This document shows, one piece after another, positions 55,015 through 63,789 of a stretch of 64,000 bases of DNA (position 1 is the first letter of the stretch; each line of letters opens with the position of its first letter). The stretch comes from an uncultured Bacteroidales bacterium (GTDB taxonomy: Bacteria > Bacteroidota > Bacteroidia > Bacteroidales > Lentimicrobiaceae). A program made the position numbers and the translations under genes. The stretch covers positions 4,812 through 68,811 of the forward strand of contig CALCQV010000043.1 of NCBI GenBank assembly GCA_937894795.1, written 5' to 3'. The notes under the pieces were generated by a model, which saw nothing but the letters and a program-made list of their open reading frames with translations, did no database searches and was not told the DNA's origin.

Positions 55015-57087
55015 ATGAAAAAGTACATTTTATTATTCATGGCATTATTCGGATTAAACCAGATTATTGAAGCTCAGCAGGATGAGTACCTCTGGCTTGA
55101 GGAAGTTGATGGCAGCAATGCCCTTGGGTTTGTTGAATCACATAACAAGGTTACACTTGAGAAATTGAGTGGACAACCTGATTATCAACAGATTTTTGAT
55201 AAATGCCTTGAAATTTCCAACTCTACTGAACGTATTGCCTACCCGGCCATCTATGGTGACTTTGTATACAATTTCTGGAAGGACAAGGATCATGTGAGAG
55301 GCATTTGGCGCAGATGCCCCTTGACCGACTATGTTGCCGGTAATTTAAATTGGGAAATCATGCTTGATATCGACAAATTGTCGGAAACCGACAATGTTAA
55401 ATGGGTATTCAAGGGTGCCAGCGGATTGTATCCAACCTACGACCGCTTCCTGGTTAGTCTCTCAAAAGGGGGTGGAGATGCCGTGGTGGTAAAGGAGTTT
55501 GATGTGAATAAAAAGGAATTTATTTTCAACGGCTTCTCATTGCCTGAAGCTAAAGGCTCTGCAAGTTACCTCGACATAAACACCCTGATTGTTGAAACCG
55601 ATTTCGGCGAAGGTACCATGACCACCTCAGGCTATCCGCGTCAGGTAAAACTGTGGAAACGCGACACCCCTTTATCAGATGCAAAACTCATTTATGAAGG
55701 TGAAACGACCGACGTATCAGCCGGCGGCTTTGTAATGCGCGATGGCTCCCTTGCCTATACGTTGGTTTATCGTTCCATGACCTTCTATTCATCGCAATAC
55801 TCGGTATGGAAGGATAACAAGGCCATACGCCTTGATGTCCCTGAAGATGCTGGCTTTGGGGGCATCCTCAACAATCAGCTGATAGTGGAATTAAAATCTG
55901 ATTGGACGGTCAATAACGTGACCTACAATACCGGAACCCTGGTAAGCCTGAACTTTACTGAACTCCTTGAAGGAAACAAGATCATACAGGTGATAGTAGA
56001 GCCCGATGAATTTTCAAGCATCTCGGGCATTTCAACCACTAAAAACAAACTGCTCATCAACATGCTGAGGGATGTTACCGGACAATTGTACATCTATTCA
56101 CTCAACAACGGGAAATGGACCTCTGAAAAAGTGGCTGCCCCTGATTACGGCACCATATCCATTGCGGCTGCCGATGACATGACCGACAAGTACTTCTTCA
56201 CATTTGCCAACTTCCTCATGCCAACAACCCTCTATTATGCCGATGCAGCCAACAATACATTCACTGCCTACAAGTCACTGCCTGCTTTCTTCAATGCCGG
56301 CCCCTATGAAGTAAAGCAGTACAAGGCCAAGTCAGAGGATGGCACCCTGGTTCCCTATTTCATGATTTCCGCGAAAGCGATGAAGCATGATGGAACCAAC
56401 CCCACACTAATATATGCATACGGCGGATTTGAATCATCGTCACAACCCTTCTACTCTTCCACTTTCGGCATTGCATGGCTTGAAAAGGGAGGCGTATTTG
56501 TACTTGCCAATATACGCGGCGGCGGTGAATACGGCCCCAAATGGCATCAGGCAGGACTTAAGGAAAAACGGCAGAATGTATACAACGACCTATATGCCGT
56601 ATCAGAAGACCTGATAGCCAAGAAGGTAACGTCACCCAAACATCTGGGCGTAATGGGTGGCAGCAATGGCGGACTGCTGGTAGGTGTTGCCTTCACACAG
56701 CGACCTGACCTCTACAATGCCGTAGTTTGCCAGGTACCACTGCTCGACATGCAGCGCTACAACAAACTGCTTGCCGGTGCCAGCTGGATGGGGGAATACG
56801 GAAATCCCGATATCCCAGAAGAATGGGCATACATCAGCAAGTATTCACCCTACCACAACCTCAAAAAAGGAATGAATTATCCTGAGGTATTCTTCTATAC
56901 ATCCACCCGTGACGACAGGGTACATCCCGGCCATGCCCGCAAGATGGTAGCCAAAATGAATGATATGGGCTACAAAACCTACTATTATGAAAATACCGAG
57001 GGCGGCCATGCCGGCTCATCAACCAATGAGCAGGGCGCCAGAATGAACGCCATGACATTTTCCTATTTGCTGATGAAATTGAAGTAG
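55015..57087 (+). CDS. Prolyl oligopeptidase family serine peptidase (S9A)
   Basis: 690 residues with an SPI signal (ends IEAQ near 20). The seven-bladed propeller (about 80-420) carries no catalytic residues. The alpha/beta-hydrolase domain (about 430-690) has the triad S550 in GGSNGG, D633/D634 in STRDDRVHPGH and H665 in EGGHAG. DEYLWLEEVDG near the N-terminus is the S9A/PreP opening. It probably cleaves short peptides after proline in the periplasm. Downstream is a perfect palindrome. Confidence 0.93.
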   Translation: MKKYILLFMALFGLNQIIEAQQDEYLWLEEVDGSNALGFVESHNKVTLEKLSGQPDYQQIFDKCLEISNSTERIAYPAIYGDFVYNFWKDKDHVRGIWRRCPLTDYVAGNLNWEIMLDIDKLSETDNVKWVFKGASGLYPTYDRFLVSLSKGGGDAVVVKEFDVNKKEFIFNGFSLPEAKGSASYLDINTLIVETDFGEGTMTTSGYPRQVKLWKRDTPLSDAKLIYEGETTDVSAGGFVMRDGSLAYTLVYRSMTFYSSQYSVWKDNKAIRLDVPEDAGFGGILNNQLIVELKSDWTVNNVTYNTGTLVSLNFTELLEGNKIIQVIVEPDEFSSISGISTTKNKLLINMLRDVTGQLYIYSLNNGKWTSEKVAAPDYGTISIAAADDMTDKYFFTFANFLMPTTLYYADAANNTFTAYKSLPAFFNAGPYEVKQYKAKSEDGTLVPYFMISAKAMKHDGTNPTLIYAYGGFESSSQPFYSSTFGIAWLEKGGVFVLANIRGGGEYGPKWHQAGLKEKRQNVYNDLYAVSEDLIAKKVTSPKHLGVMGGSNGGLLVGVAFTQRPDLYNAVVCQVPLLDMQRYNKLLAGASWMGEYGNPDIPEEWAYISKYSPYHNLKKGMNYPEVFFYTSTRDDRVHPGHARKMVAKMNDMGYKTYYYENTEGGHAGSSTNEQGARMNAMTFSYLLMKLK

Positions 57088-57110
57088 GATATTATAGGTA
57101 GTTCAAATTA

Positions 57111-57142
57111 CGGAAGAGACGCAGCATGCTGCGTCTCTTCCG
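57111..57142. terminator. Perfect 32-bp palindrome, probable terminator or REP element
   Basis: Two 16-base arms (57111-57126 and 57127-57142) centred on GCATGC, with no spacer. It lies 24 bases after the S9 peptidase stop. There is no long T-tract, so a repetitive extragenic palindrome is also possible. Confidence 0.6.
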
Positions 57143-57190
57143 GTTTAAAGATCAGGACCATCCCATTCCTCCACCCCACCCCCATATCTA

Positions 57191-57348
57191 TAACCCACGG
57201 CTGTAATCCTGTCTCCTTAACCCACGGCTGTAATCCTGTCTCCTTAACCCATGGCTATAACCCTCTATACTTAACCCATGCCTATAACCCTCTATACTTA
57301 ACCCATGCCTATAACCCTCTATACTTAACCCATGGTTTTAACCATGGG
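57191..57348. repeat. 27-bp tandem repeat array ending in a palindrome
   Basis: Five contiguous 27-base units start at 57191, 57218, 57245, 57272 and 57299. Units 1-2 and units 4-5 are identical pairs, and unit 3 is intermediate. A partial sixth unit ends in CCCATGG..CCATGGG (57329-57348), a 20-base palindrome. There are no spacers and no ORF. With the palindrome at 57111 this fills the 429-base gap before the next gene; 57349-57516 shows nothing recognisable. Confidence 0.85.
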
Positions 57349-57516
57349 CAATGGAGATGCAAACACTAACCCCTATGTATTAATTTCCAATTTATTTATA
57401 CATTTACCTGATGTTGACGAATGTCAATTCGGTATTGACCCCTCATTCGCATTTACTGGCACTTAGCAATAATAACCATATACATTGAGTCACTTATCAA
57501 ATAAAGAAATCACCCC

Positions 57517-57990
57517 ATGAAAAGATCATTTTTAATTATCAGTGCTTTTTTCGCTTTGAGTTTATACTCGTATTCACAAAACAACAGCAACCTGCAGACA
57601 TCCACCAATGAAGCATGGAGCAACTTCACCAACCTGTTGAACGACGCTAATTGCGAATTTGCAAAAGGAGCAATCGGCGAATCAACAAGAGCTGTATGGT
57701 CCCATGGCGATGATGTAACACTCTTCGGTGGATATGGCAGTCTAATCGAACCCGGATGGAAAAATGTTGAAGCACGTCTTGAATTTGCTGCGAAACAATT
57801 TTCAAATGGCACTTATTCCTCAAAGGAAATCAGGAAGACTATTGACGGTAACTTTGCATATTTATTGCAGACTGAACAATATATCTTCCCTGGCAAACCA
57901 GCCATTAACTTTCGCGTGACGATGATTTGCAGACTAGAATCTGATGGTTGGAAAATCATCCATCGTCATGGAGATATGATGAAAGAGTAA
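57517..57990 (+). CDS. Secreted SnoaL/DUF4440-like protein
   Basis: 157 residues with an SPI signal (MKRSFLIISAFFALSLYSYSQ). The mature part (ANCEFAKGAIGESTRAVWSHGDDVTLFGGYGSLIEPGWKNVEARLEFAA, then YLLQTEQYI and RLESDGWKIIHRHGD) has the NTF2-like cone fold pattern of SnoaL/DUF4440 proteins. The function of most members is unknown; calcium/calmodulin-kinase association-like domains share the fold. It opens the accessory region at the right end. Confidence 0.85.
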   Translation: MKRSFLIISAFFALSLYSYSQNNSNLQTSTNEAWSNFTNLLNDANCEFAKGAIGESTRAVWSHGDDVTLFGGYGSLIEPGWKNVEARLEFAAKQFSNGTYSSKEIRKTIDGNFAYLLQTEQYIFPGKPAINFRVTMICRLESDGWKIIHRHGDMMKE

Positions 57991-58170
57991 TTCGTACCGC
58001 TGGGTATGTTACTTTTTGCTTATGCTTTTACAATGGCAGCATTCAAATTTGAAAGCAATAAATCCAAAAACGACTTAATGGAGATATTCGATGCAGAGAT
58101 CTTTAATGAATGAAATCAGAAAAGAAAATAAAAACAAGTTCAGATAATTAATATCAAATCAACAAATCCC

Positions 58171-58530
58171 ATGGAACTACAACCAGCATCAATCATTCTC
58201 ATTGCAGTGGTAATCATTTTTATAGCACTGATGATCTACATTCCGGTAGGTCTTTGGTTTGCAGCCCTCTTATCAGGTGTAAAAATCACCATCCTTGAAC
58301 TGCTTTTTATGAAATGGAGAAGGGTCCCACCTGAACTGATTGTCAAATCAATGATAATGCTCACAAAAGGAGGAGTCGCATGCACCAGGGAAGAACTGGA
58401 AATACATTTTCTTGCTGGAGGAGATGTTCAAAAAGTTACCAATACGCTTCTTCAGGCGAAGGCTTATGGTAAACCGCTTTCATTCAAGGAAGCAGCGCAA
58501 TTGGATTTGGCAAAAAAGACCAGTTTCTAA
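58171..58530 (+). pseudogene. Truncated flotillin-like FloA (N-terminal third only)
   Basis: 119 residues matching the N-terminus of FloA (UPF0365, normally about 330 residues). It has a membrane hairpin (about 8-50: YIPVGLWFAALLSGVKITILELLFMKWRRVPP), then VKSMIMLTKGGVACTREELEIHFLAGGDVQKVTNTLLQAKAYGKPLSFKEAAQLDLA. FloA normally continues with GRDVLEAV and the SPFH/coiled-coil part; here it stops after KKTSF. Either a decayed floA or a short membrane-anchor derivative. Its last 103 bases recur 1,362 bp downstream. Confidence 0.75.
58417..58519 (+). repeat. 103-bp direct repeat, left copy
   Basis: 100 of 103 positions are identical to 59779-59881. It corresponds to the LAGGDVQKV..LDLAKK part of the floA-like sequence. 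Confidence 0.9.
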
Positions 58531-58583
58531 GAGTTATATGAACTTCATTGTCAAAACCAACTAAATCTGTTATTATCAATAAA

Positions 58584-59216
58584 ATGAGTTTAACAATAAA
58601 AAATATTGGCAAGTTTAGAGAATATAGTATTGATATTATATTAATCCTCTCAGCGGTAATTTCTTTTTCTCCTTACATATCACTGATTGCAGTTGTAATA
58701 TTTTCTCTGAATTTCTTATTTGTAAAACGACACGTTAATGTAACGTTAATTTTCTTCAGCATTGCTGTTCTAACAAGTGTATTTAATTATTCATATTTGA
58801 AACCAAAAACTGAAAAATTAGAGAAAGAAATATTTTATATTGGCTTCCATTATAATTGGGAAAATAAGGCAATTCAAAGTCTGAATTACTACAATCATAA
58901 AATAATTGAGTATAGATGCAATACCGGTTTTCTCCCAAATAACCTTGATGATATTCAAGATGGTGATACTATGAGTTTCAACGATGAATCATTTGTAACC
59001 CAATTCGAAAAACATAAGACAATGGATTTTGCTAAATTTTATTATGAAAAGATTGACAGTAATCATTACCACTTATTGGGTATAGGACGTGACGGACTGC
59101 CAAAAACAGATGATGATTTACTTCCTGAGATAAGTATTTCGGATACCTCAAAAACAGAATTGATGAGATTTAAAATAAAGGAAAATACTAGGCCAACTTT
59201 AAAGTTAGAACACTAA
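58584..59216 (+). CDS. Membrane protein of unknown function
   Basis: 210 residues. Hydrophobic segments at about 12-32, 35-50 and 58-75, then a soluble C-terminal half with YYNHKIIEYRCNTGFLPNNLDDIQDGDTMSF and YHLLGIGRDGLPKTDDDLLPEI, which resembles the C-terminal part of pilin/type II secretion-like proteins (G-x-DG...TxDDL). I do not recognise a family with confidence. The ATG at 58584 is preferred to a TTG at 58548. AT-rich, orphan-like; it lies between the two floA-derived repeats. Confidence 0.7.
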   Translation: MSLTIKNIGKFREYSIDIILILSAVISFSPYISLIAVVIFSLNFLFVKRHVNVTLIFFSIAVLTSVFNYSYLKPKTEKLEKEIFYIGFHYNWENKAIQSLNYYNHKIIEYRCNTGFLPNNLDDIQDGDTMSFNDESFVTQFEKHKTMDFAKFYYEKIDSNHYHLLGIGRDGLPKTDDDLLPEISISDTSKTELMRFKIKENTRPTLKLEH

Positions 59217-59252
59217 TCATAGAATTTATCTACTTAATAATCAACCAATACC

Positions 59253-59720
59253 ATGGATTATAACTGGCCGGAAATATTTAAAAACAAGACAACCAAAGAA
59301 CTCTACGATATCTATCTTGGGAAATCTACTTTAGGTCCAGAGCAGATAGAATACGCCCGTATTGAGCTCGAAAGCAGAAATTTTGATTTCAACAACCTCG
59401 ATAAGCAAAAACAGAAGTGGGAGCTTGAAAGATTGATTGAAGAAGAGAAATCATCCAATGACTTCGGCTTTTTTAGATCTCCCCGATCCTGGGAATATCT
59501 GATCATGGGGTTTGGGGGACTTGTATTTGCAGCCCTTTCCCTGATTGCACTTTTACAGCATTACATATACCATAAAGCAATTGGAGACACCACTTCTGCA
59601 TTCTTCGGATTAATATTCGGTGTTGCTTTTGTTCTGGTCGGATTCCTGAATTTCAAGAAAAGCAGGAAAAAAGAAGAATTCCGCAAAAAGAGACTGAGAG
59701 AATTGATTGACAAATTATAG
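59253..59720 (+). CDS. Small membrane protein of unknown function
   Basis: 155 residues. The N-terminal soluble helical part (1-75; TKELYDIYLGKSTLGPEQIEYARIELESRNF) is followed by two TM helices (about 83-105 and 115-135) and a highly charged basic C-terminus. No family recognised. It starts 36 bases after the previous gene; both lie between the direct repeats and may have arrived together. Confidence 0.7.
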   Translation: MDYNWPEIFKNKTTKELYDIYLGKSTLGPEQIEYARIELESRNFDFNNLDKQKQKWELERLIEEEKSSNDFGFFRSPRSWEYLIMGFGGLVFAALSLIALLQHYIYHKAIGDTTSAFFGLIFGVAFVLVGFLNFKKSRKKEEFRKKRLRELIDKL

Positions 59721-59778
59721 AATAAGAAATTCGAGATTGCCAAATTATTGAAATCTTTGGTTTGCAACTAACTTATCA

Positions 59779-59892
59779 GGTGGAGATGTTCAAAAAGTTA
59801 CCAATGCACTTCTTCAGGCGAAGGCTTATGGTAAACCGCTTTCATTCAAGGAAGCAGCGCAATTGGATTTGGCAAAAAAGAACTTAGGCTGA
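59779..59892 (+). pseudogene. floA-like 3' fragment (right copy of the direct repeat)
   Basis: Encodes GGDVQKVTNALLQAKAYGK then PLSFKEAAQLDLAKKNLG and a TGA stop, without any start codon or 5' part. It shares 100 of 103 bases with 58417-58519; NALL here is closer to the FloA consensus than NTLL in the left copy. It is a remnant of a duplicated floA-like sequence. Confidence 0.85.
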
Positions 59893-60028
59893 GATATATT
59901 TGAACAGCTATGACAATCCCGATAACTACACCAGCTGCAACCCTATAGAACCCGCCAAATCAAACAACAAGGACCATAATGTTGTTATAATTCAAAATTG
60001 ACAATAACTACTGCTAAAAATATATATT

Positions 60029-60259
60029 ATGTCATTTCAAGCATACATCGACAATATAAAAATGAAGACAGGCAAAAGCCCTGACGACTTCAAGAAACTT
60101 GCAGAGAACAAAGGTTTTCTGAAAAATGGACAATTGAATGATGGCGTTAAAGCAGGTTCAATTGTTGCTTGGTTAAAAGAAGATTTTAACTTAGGACACG
60201 GACACGCAATGGCAATTGTTGCGATCTTCAAAGGATTAAAAAGGGAAGGTGATGAATAA
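60029..60259 (+). CDS. DUF4287 domain-containing protein
   Basis: 76 residues. SFQAYIDNIKMKTGKSPDDFKKLAENKG and GSIVAWLKEDFNLGHGHAMAIVAIFKG are the DUF4287 consensus, a small helical domain of unknown function that is often fused to or next to DUF5655 proteins. Here it stands alone, followed by a terminator. Confidence 0.92.
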   Translation: MSFQAYIDNIKMKTGKSPDDFKKLAENKGFLKNGQLNDGVKAGSIVAWLKEDFNLGHGHAMAIVAIFKGLKREGDE

Positions 60260-60300
60260 TTACCGTAAAGATGAACAACTAGTACTGATTAGTACCCGCC

Positions 60301-60340
60301 AAAAGTCCTTAGAACTTAAAAGGTTCTGGGGACTTTTAAT
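60301..60340 (+). terminator. Terminator after the DUF4287 gene
   Basis: AAAAGTCC (60301-60308) pairs with GGACTTTT (60330-60337), with an inner AGAAC/GGTTCT stem. Confidence 0.7.
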
Positions 60341-60424
60341 TGACTAACACACCATTGCATACCAAAGGAAAAGCCGCCATGAATTGGTGAAGAAAATCAG
60401 TATCCATATTTAAAATATTTTGAG

Positions 60425-60432
60425 TAAATTTG
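60425..60432 (+). promoter_or_regulatory. Promoter -7 element of the AAA/DUF4143 gene
   Basis: TAAATTTG matches TAnnTTTG, 28 bases before the ATG. Confidence 0.5.
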
Positions 60433-60460
60433 CTTTCCATATTGAGTAAAATTCAAATCC

Positions 60461-61651
60461 ATGTTTGAACGTGCTGAACTTAAGCTGGTTAAAGCAAGAT
60501 TGGAAGAACCCCGAAAGTTCATCCAGGTAATTGTTGGTCCTCGACAGGTGGGAAAAACCACCATGATTATCCAACTATTGCCTCAACTGTCCATTCCTAA
60601 GGTATACGAGTCGGCTGATGCCATTTCGGCAACTAACTCTGCTTGGTTGATACAGTTATGGGAATCAGCCAGATTACGCCTGAAAGCATCGGGTGCAACT
60701 GAATTTTTATTGATAATTGACGAAATTCAGAAGATCGACAATTGGAGTGAGGTTGTTAAACAACAATGGGATCGTGATACCCGCGAAAACACCAATATCA
60801 AAGTGATATTACTGGGATCATCGCGCCTACTGATTCAAAAAGGATTGACTGAATCATTGGCAGGACGATTTGAAACCATCTACTTGGGACACTGGTCATA
60901 TACTGAAATGCAGTCGGCTTTTGGATGGAGCATAGAACAATATGTTTACTTTGGCGGATATCCGGGTTCAGCATCTTTGATCGAAACTGAAGATCGCTGG
61001 ATGAATTATATTAAGGATTCGCTTATTGAAACCAGCATCTCCAAAGACATATTGATGCTCACGCGCGTCGACAAGCCTGCCCTGTTAAAGCGATTGTTTG
61101 AATTAGGATGTATATATTCAGGCCAGATTCTATCATATACGAAAATCATAGGACAACTTCAGGATGCCGGTAATACCACCACCCTCGCCAATTACCTGAA
61201 ACTGTTGTCTGATAGTGGGTTATTGAGCGGTTTGGATAAGTACGCGGGAGATATAATACGTAAACGGGGATCAAGTCCAAAATTTCAGGTTCATAACAAT
61301 GCGCTGATAACATCCCAAAGTAATACTTCATACGAAAAGACAATTATCAATCCTGAATTATGGGGACGATTGGTAGAATCTTCCGTTGGTGCACATTTGA
61401 TAAATCACTCATTTTCTGAAAGATATAATCTTTATTATTGGAGAGATGGTAACTATGAGGTCGATTTTGCGATAGAAAAAGGGAATGAGGTAATTGGATT
61501 GGAAGTGAAAAGCGGAATGAGAGCAGAAAATGCAGGCATGGGGGTTTTTGAAGAGAGATTTCATCCTGAAAAGATATTACTCGTAGGAACCGGTGGAATT
61601 CCTTTTGATGAATTCCTGAAAATAAATCCAAAGGAATTATTCAATAGCTGA
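60461..61651 (+). CDS. AAA_14 / DUF4143 ATPase
   Basis: 396 residues. The AAA_14 domain has Walker A GPRQVGKTT (26-34), Walker B LLIIDEIQKI (about 83-92) and the sensor ILLGSSRLL. DUF4143 (about 190-350) includes LLKRLFELGC and a C-terminal nuclease-like stretch YYWRDGNYEVDFAIEKGNEVIGLEVKSG, a D..E-x-K pattern as in PD-(D/E)XK folds. The family is widespread, strain-variable and of unknown role. It is monocistronic here. Confidence 0.93.
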   Translation: MFERAELKLVKARLEEPRKFIQVIVGPRQVGKTTMIIQLLPQLSIPKVYESADAISATNSAWLIQLWESARLRLKASGATEFLLIIDEIQKIDNWSEVVKQQWDRDTRENTNIKVILLGSSRLLIQKGLTESLAGRFETIYLGHWSYTEMQSAFGWSIEQYVYFGGYPGSASLIETEDRWMNYIKDSLIETSISKDILMLTRVDKPALLKRLFELGCIYSGQILSYTKIIGQLQDAGNTTTLANYLKLLSDSGLLSGLDKYAGDIIRKRGSSPKFQVHNNALITSQSNTSYEKTIINPELWGRLVESSVGAHLINHSFSERYNLYYWRDGNYEVDFAIEKGNEVIGLEVKSGMRAENAGMGVFEERFHPEKILLVGTGGIPFDEFLKINPKELFNS

Positions 61652-61659
61652 ACTTGCTA

Positions 61660-62541
61660 TTACCTGCTTTTCCCTATTTTCTGTAAACTCTCCACAGTAG
61701 CTTTCTTGCCTAACTCAATAAGCTCTTCAGCCTTGTAAAAGTCGAAAGTGCCGCATGCGCCTCTTGAAACCTGAATAAGTATATCGGGTGGGTTCAAATC
61801 AAGCGTCAACTTGGTAATCTGGGCCAGCATAATACTGGTGGATTCGCTTATAAGCTTGAAATAACCGATGCTCTCCTTTTTGTTATCAGGAAACATGCTT
61901 GTTATCTTACTCTTGAAAATACTGAGTTTTCCGTTGGTAAGCCTTTCCAGATAACCTGAGTCCACGCCTTTGGCCGTCGATTTCTTATAGGGTATATGCG
62001 CACTCACATCCACGGCAACGAGTCTATCATTACGCTTTCTGAAAACACGATTCACGGGAATCGGATTAAGTACTCCTCCATCCACAAAGAGCGTATCATT
62101 CTTTTTCAACGGAGTGATCACCAATGGAATGGAAATCGAAGCACGGATTGCCTCAAACAAACTGCCCTCGGTAAACACCATTTCCTTTTGCTGCTTTACA
62201 TCCGTTGCAACGGCCGTATATTTAATGGGCAGCTCTTCTATATTATGGTCCGGAATGAATTTCTGAATCTCCTTCAACACCCTGTCAGCTTTAATAATTC
62301 CATGCACACTTAAGGTGAAATCAACCAGGTTGAAAACAGCCATCTTATCGAGTGAACAGAGCCACGCTTCAAATTCGTCCAGCTTACCCGATGCATAAAC
62401 GCCACCAACCAAGGCACCCATAGAAGACCCAGAGATAGAACTTATATCATAACCATGCCTGATAAGTTCACGAATCACGCCAATATGGGCAATGCCGCGA
62501 GCTCCCCCACTGCCTAATACCAATGCTACTGTCTTTTTCAA
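61660..62541 (-). CDS. Patatin-like phospholipase (RssA-type)
   Basis: 293 residues, no signal peptide. GSGGARGIAHIG oxyanion loop (10-21), nucleophile S40 in GSSMG, and D154 in DGGVLNPIP form the Ser-Asp dyad of bacterial patatins. The close fit to the RssA/YchK branch suggests a cytoplasmic lipid acyl hydrolase; the physiological substrate is unknown. Convergent with the AAA/DUF4143 gene, eight bases apart. Confidence 0.93.
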   Translation of the reverse strand: MKKTVALVLGSGGARGIAHIGVIRELIRHGYDISSISGSSMGALVGGVYASGKLDEFEAWLCSLDKMAVFNLVDFTLSVHGIIKADRVLKEIQKFIPDHNIEELPIKYTAVATDVKQQKEMVFTEGSLFEAIRASISIPLVITPLKKNDTLFVDGGVLNPIPVNRVFRKRNDRLVAVDVSAHIPYKKSTAKGVDSGYLERLTNGKLSIFKSKITSMFPDNKKESIGYFKLISESTSIMLAQITKLTLDLNPPDILIQVSRGACGTFDFYKAEELIELGKKATVESLQKIGKSR

Positions 62542-62698
62542 ATTCTATACTTTTAATCAGGAATCACATTGCACAAATAATCAACCAAATGGAGTTAATA
62601 GTGATTCCACCACGTAATACAAAATTAGGTTAATTCAACCTTCACTAATCACCATCCAATAATCTTTACTATTTTTTTTTACATCAAACCAATTTTTA

Positions 62699-62706
62699 TA
62701 CATTTG
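62699..62706 (+). promoter_or_regulatory. Promoter -7 element of the KilA-N gene
   Basis: TACATTTG matches TAnnTTTG. A transcript from here would begin near 62713 and reach the KilA-N ATG at 62774. Confidence 0.5.
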
Positions 62707-62773
62707 TGGGAAGAATGGATGAAACAAAAAAATCCAATTGACATTAAACCAGGAATGCATCAATTATATTAGG

Positions 62774-63586
62774 ATGATTAAAATCAATGTCAAGAATAAC
62801 GAAATAACTATAATTTCTGTTGAAGACAGGGATTACATTTCGCTTACAGATATGGCAAATGCAAAAGAAAGCGAAAGCCGTGCTGCTGATATTATTAAAA
62901 ACTGGCTGAGAAACCGTTACACACTTGAGTTTTTAGGCACTTGGGAACAAATAAATAATCCCGGTTTTAAAGTGGTCGAATTTGACCACTTTAAATCACA
63001 GGCTGGATTACACAGCTTTGTATTAAGTGTTTCAGAATGGATTTTACAAACCAATGCAGTTGGGATTATTGTAAAAAAAGGCAAATACGGAGGAACTTAT
63101 GCTCATAAGGATATTGCATTTGAATTTGGTTCAGCAATTAGTGTTCCGTTTAAATTGTATTTGATAAATGAATTTCAACGGCTTAAAGATGAAGAACAAA
63201 AACAACTTGGCTGGACTGCAAAGCGAGAACTTACAAGGTTGAATTACCATATTCATACTGATGCAATTAAACATAATCTTATTCCACAAGAACTATCAGC
63301 ATCACAAACAGCAATAATATATGCAAATGAAGCTGATGTTCTGAATGTTGCTTTGTTTGGGATTACGGCTAAACAATGGAGAGATGCAAACCCAAATTTA
63401 AATGGAAACATTCGTGATTATGCCACCATTAACGAATTGATTTGCCTTTCGAATATGGAAAACCTGAATGCGGTGTTTATCAATGAAAAGATACACCAAA
63501 AAGAACGATTAGTTAAACTTAACCAAATAGCAATTCAACAAATGATTATTCTACAAGAAGTTGAAAGTCGAAAATTGCTTAAATAA
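62774..63586 (+). CDS. KilA-N domain-containing protein
   Basis: 270 residues. The KilA-N DNA-binding domain (about 1-105) is recognisable from YISLTDMANAKESESRAADIIKNWLRNRYTLEFLGTWEQ and GGTYAHKDIAFEFGSAISVPFKLYLI. The C-terminal part (about 130-270) is helical with a repeated LNYHIHTDAIKHNLIP region seen in phage/mobile-element KilA-N proteins. It is probably of phage or genomic-island origin. The ATG at 62774 is preferred to a TTG at 62738. Confidence 0.9.
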   Translation: MIKINVKNNEITIISVEDRDYISLTDMANAKESESRAADIIKNWLRNRYTLEFLGTWEQINNPGFKVVEFDHFKSQAGLHSFVLSVSEWILQTNAVGIIVKKGKYGGTYAHKDIAFEFGSAISVPFKLYLINEFQRLKDEEQKQLGWTAKRELTRLNYHIHTDAIKHNLIPQELSASQTAIIYANEADVLNVALFGITAKQWRDANPNLNGNIRDYATINELICLSNMENLNAVFINEKIHQKERLVKLNQIAIQQMIILQEVESRKLLK

Positions 63587-63789
63587 ATTACTAGATCTAT
63601 ATACCTTGAGATTAACAAATTTTCTCAATTTCCTGTGAAAGGTATTCAGACCAATTAATATTAATGGGAATAATTAGCCGCTCCGTGAATTCATTTCATG
63701 AGTTGCAGGATGTTAATGGTCTTTACAAAGCAATAATTAGCCAGATCCTAAGTTTTGAGTAACAAAATCATCCATAACGTCAGAACTTA

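Noticed and set aside
57191..57348. CRISPR array
   Set aside because: The units are directly contiguous with no unique spacers and there are no cas genes nearby.
58033..58113. 26-codon ORF between the SnoaL-like and floA-like genes
   Set aside because: Too short, with no recognisable motif or own promoter; it may be a remnant but cannot be supported.
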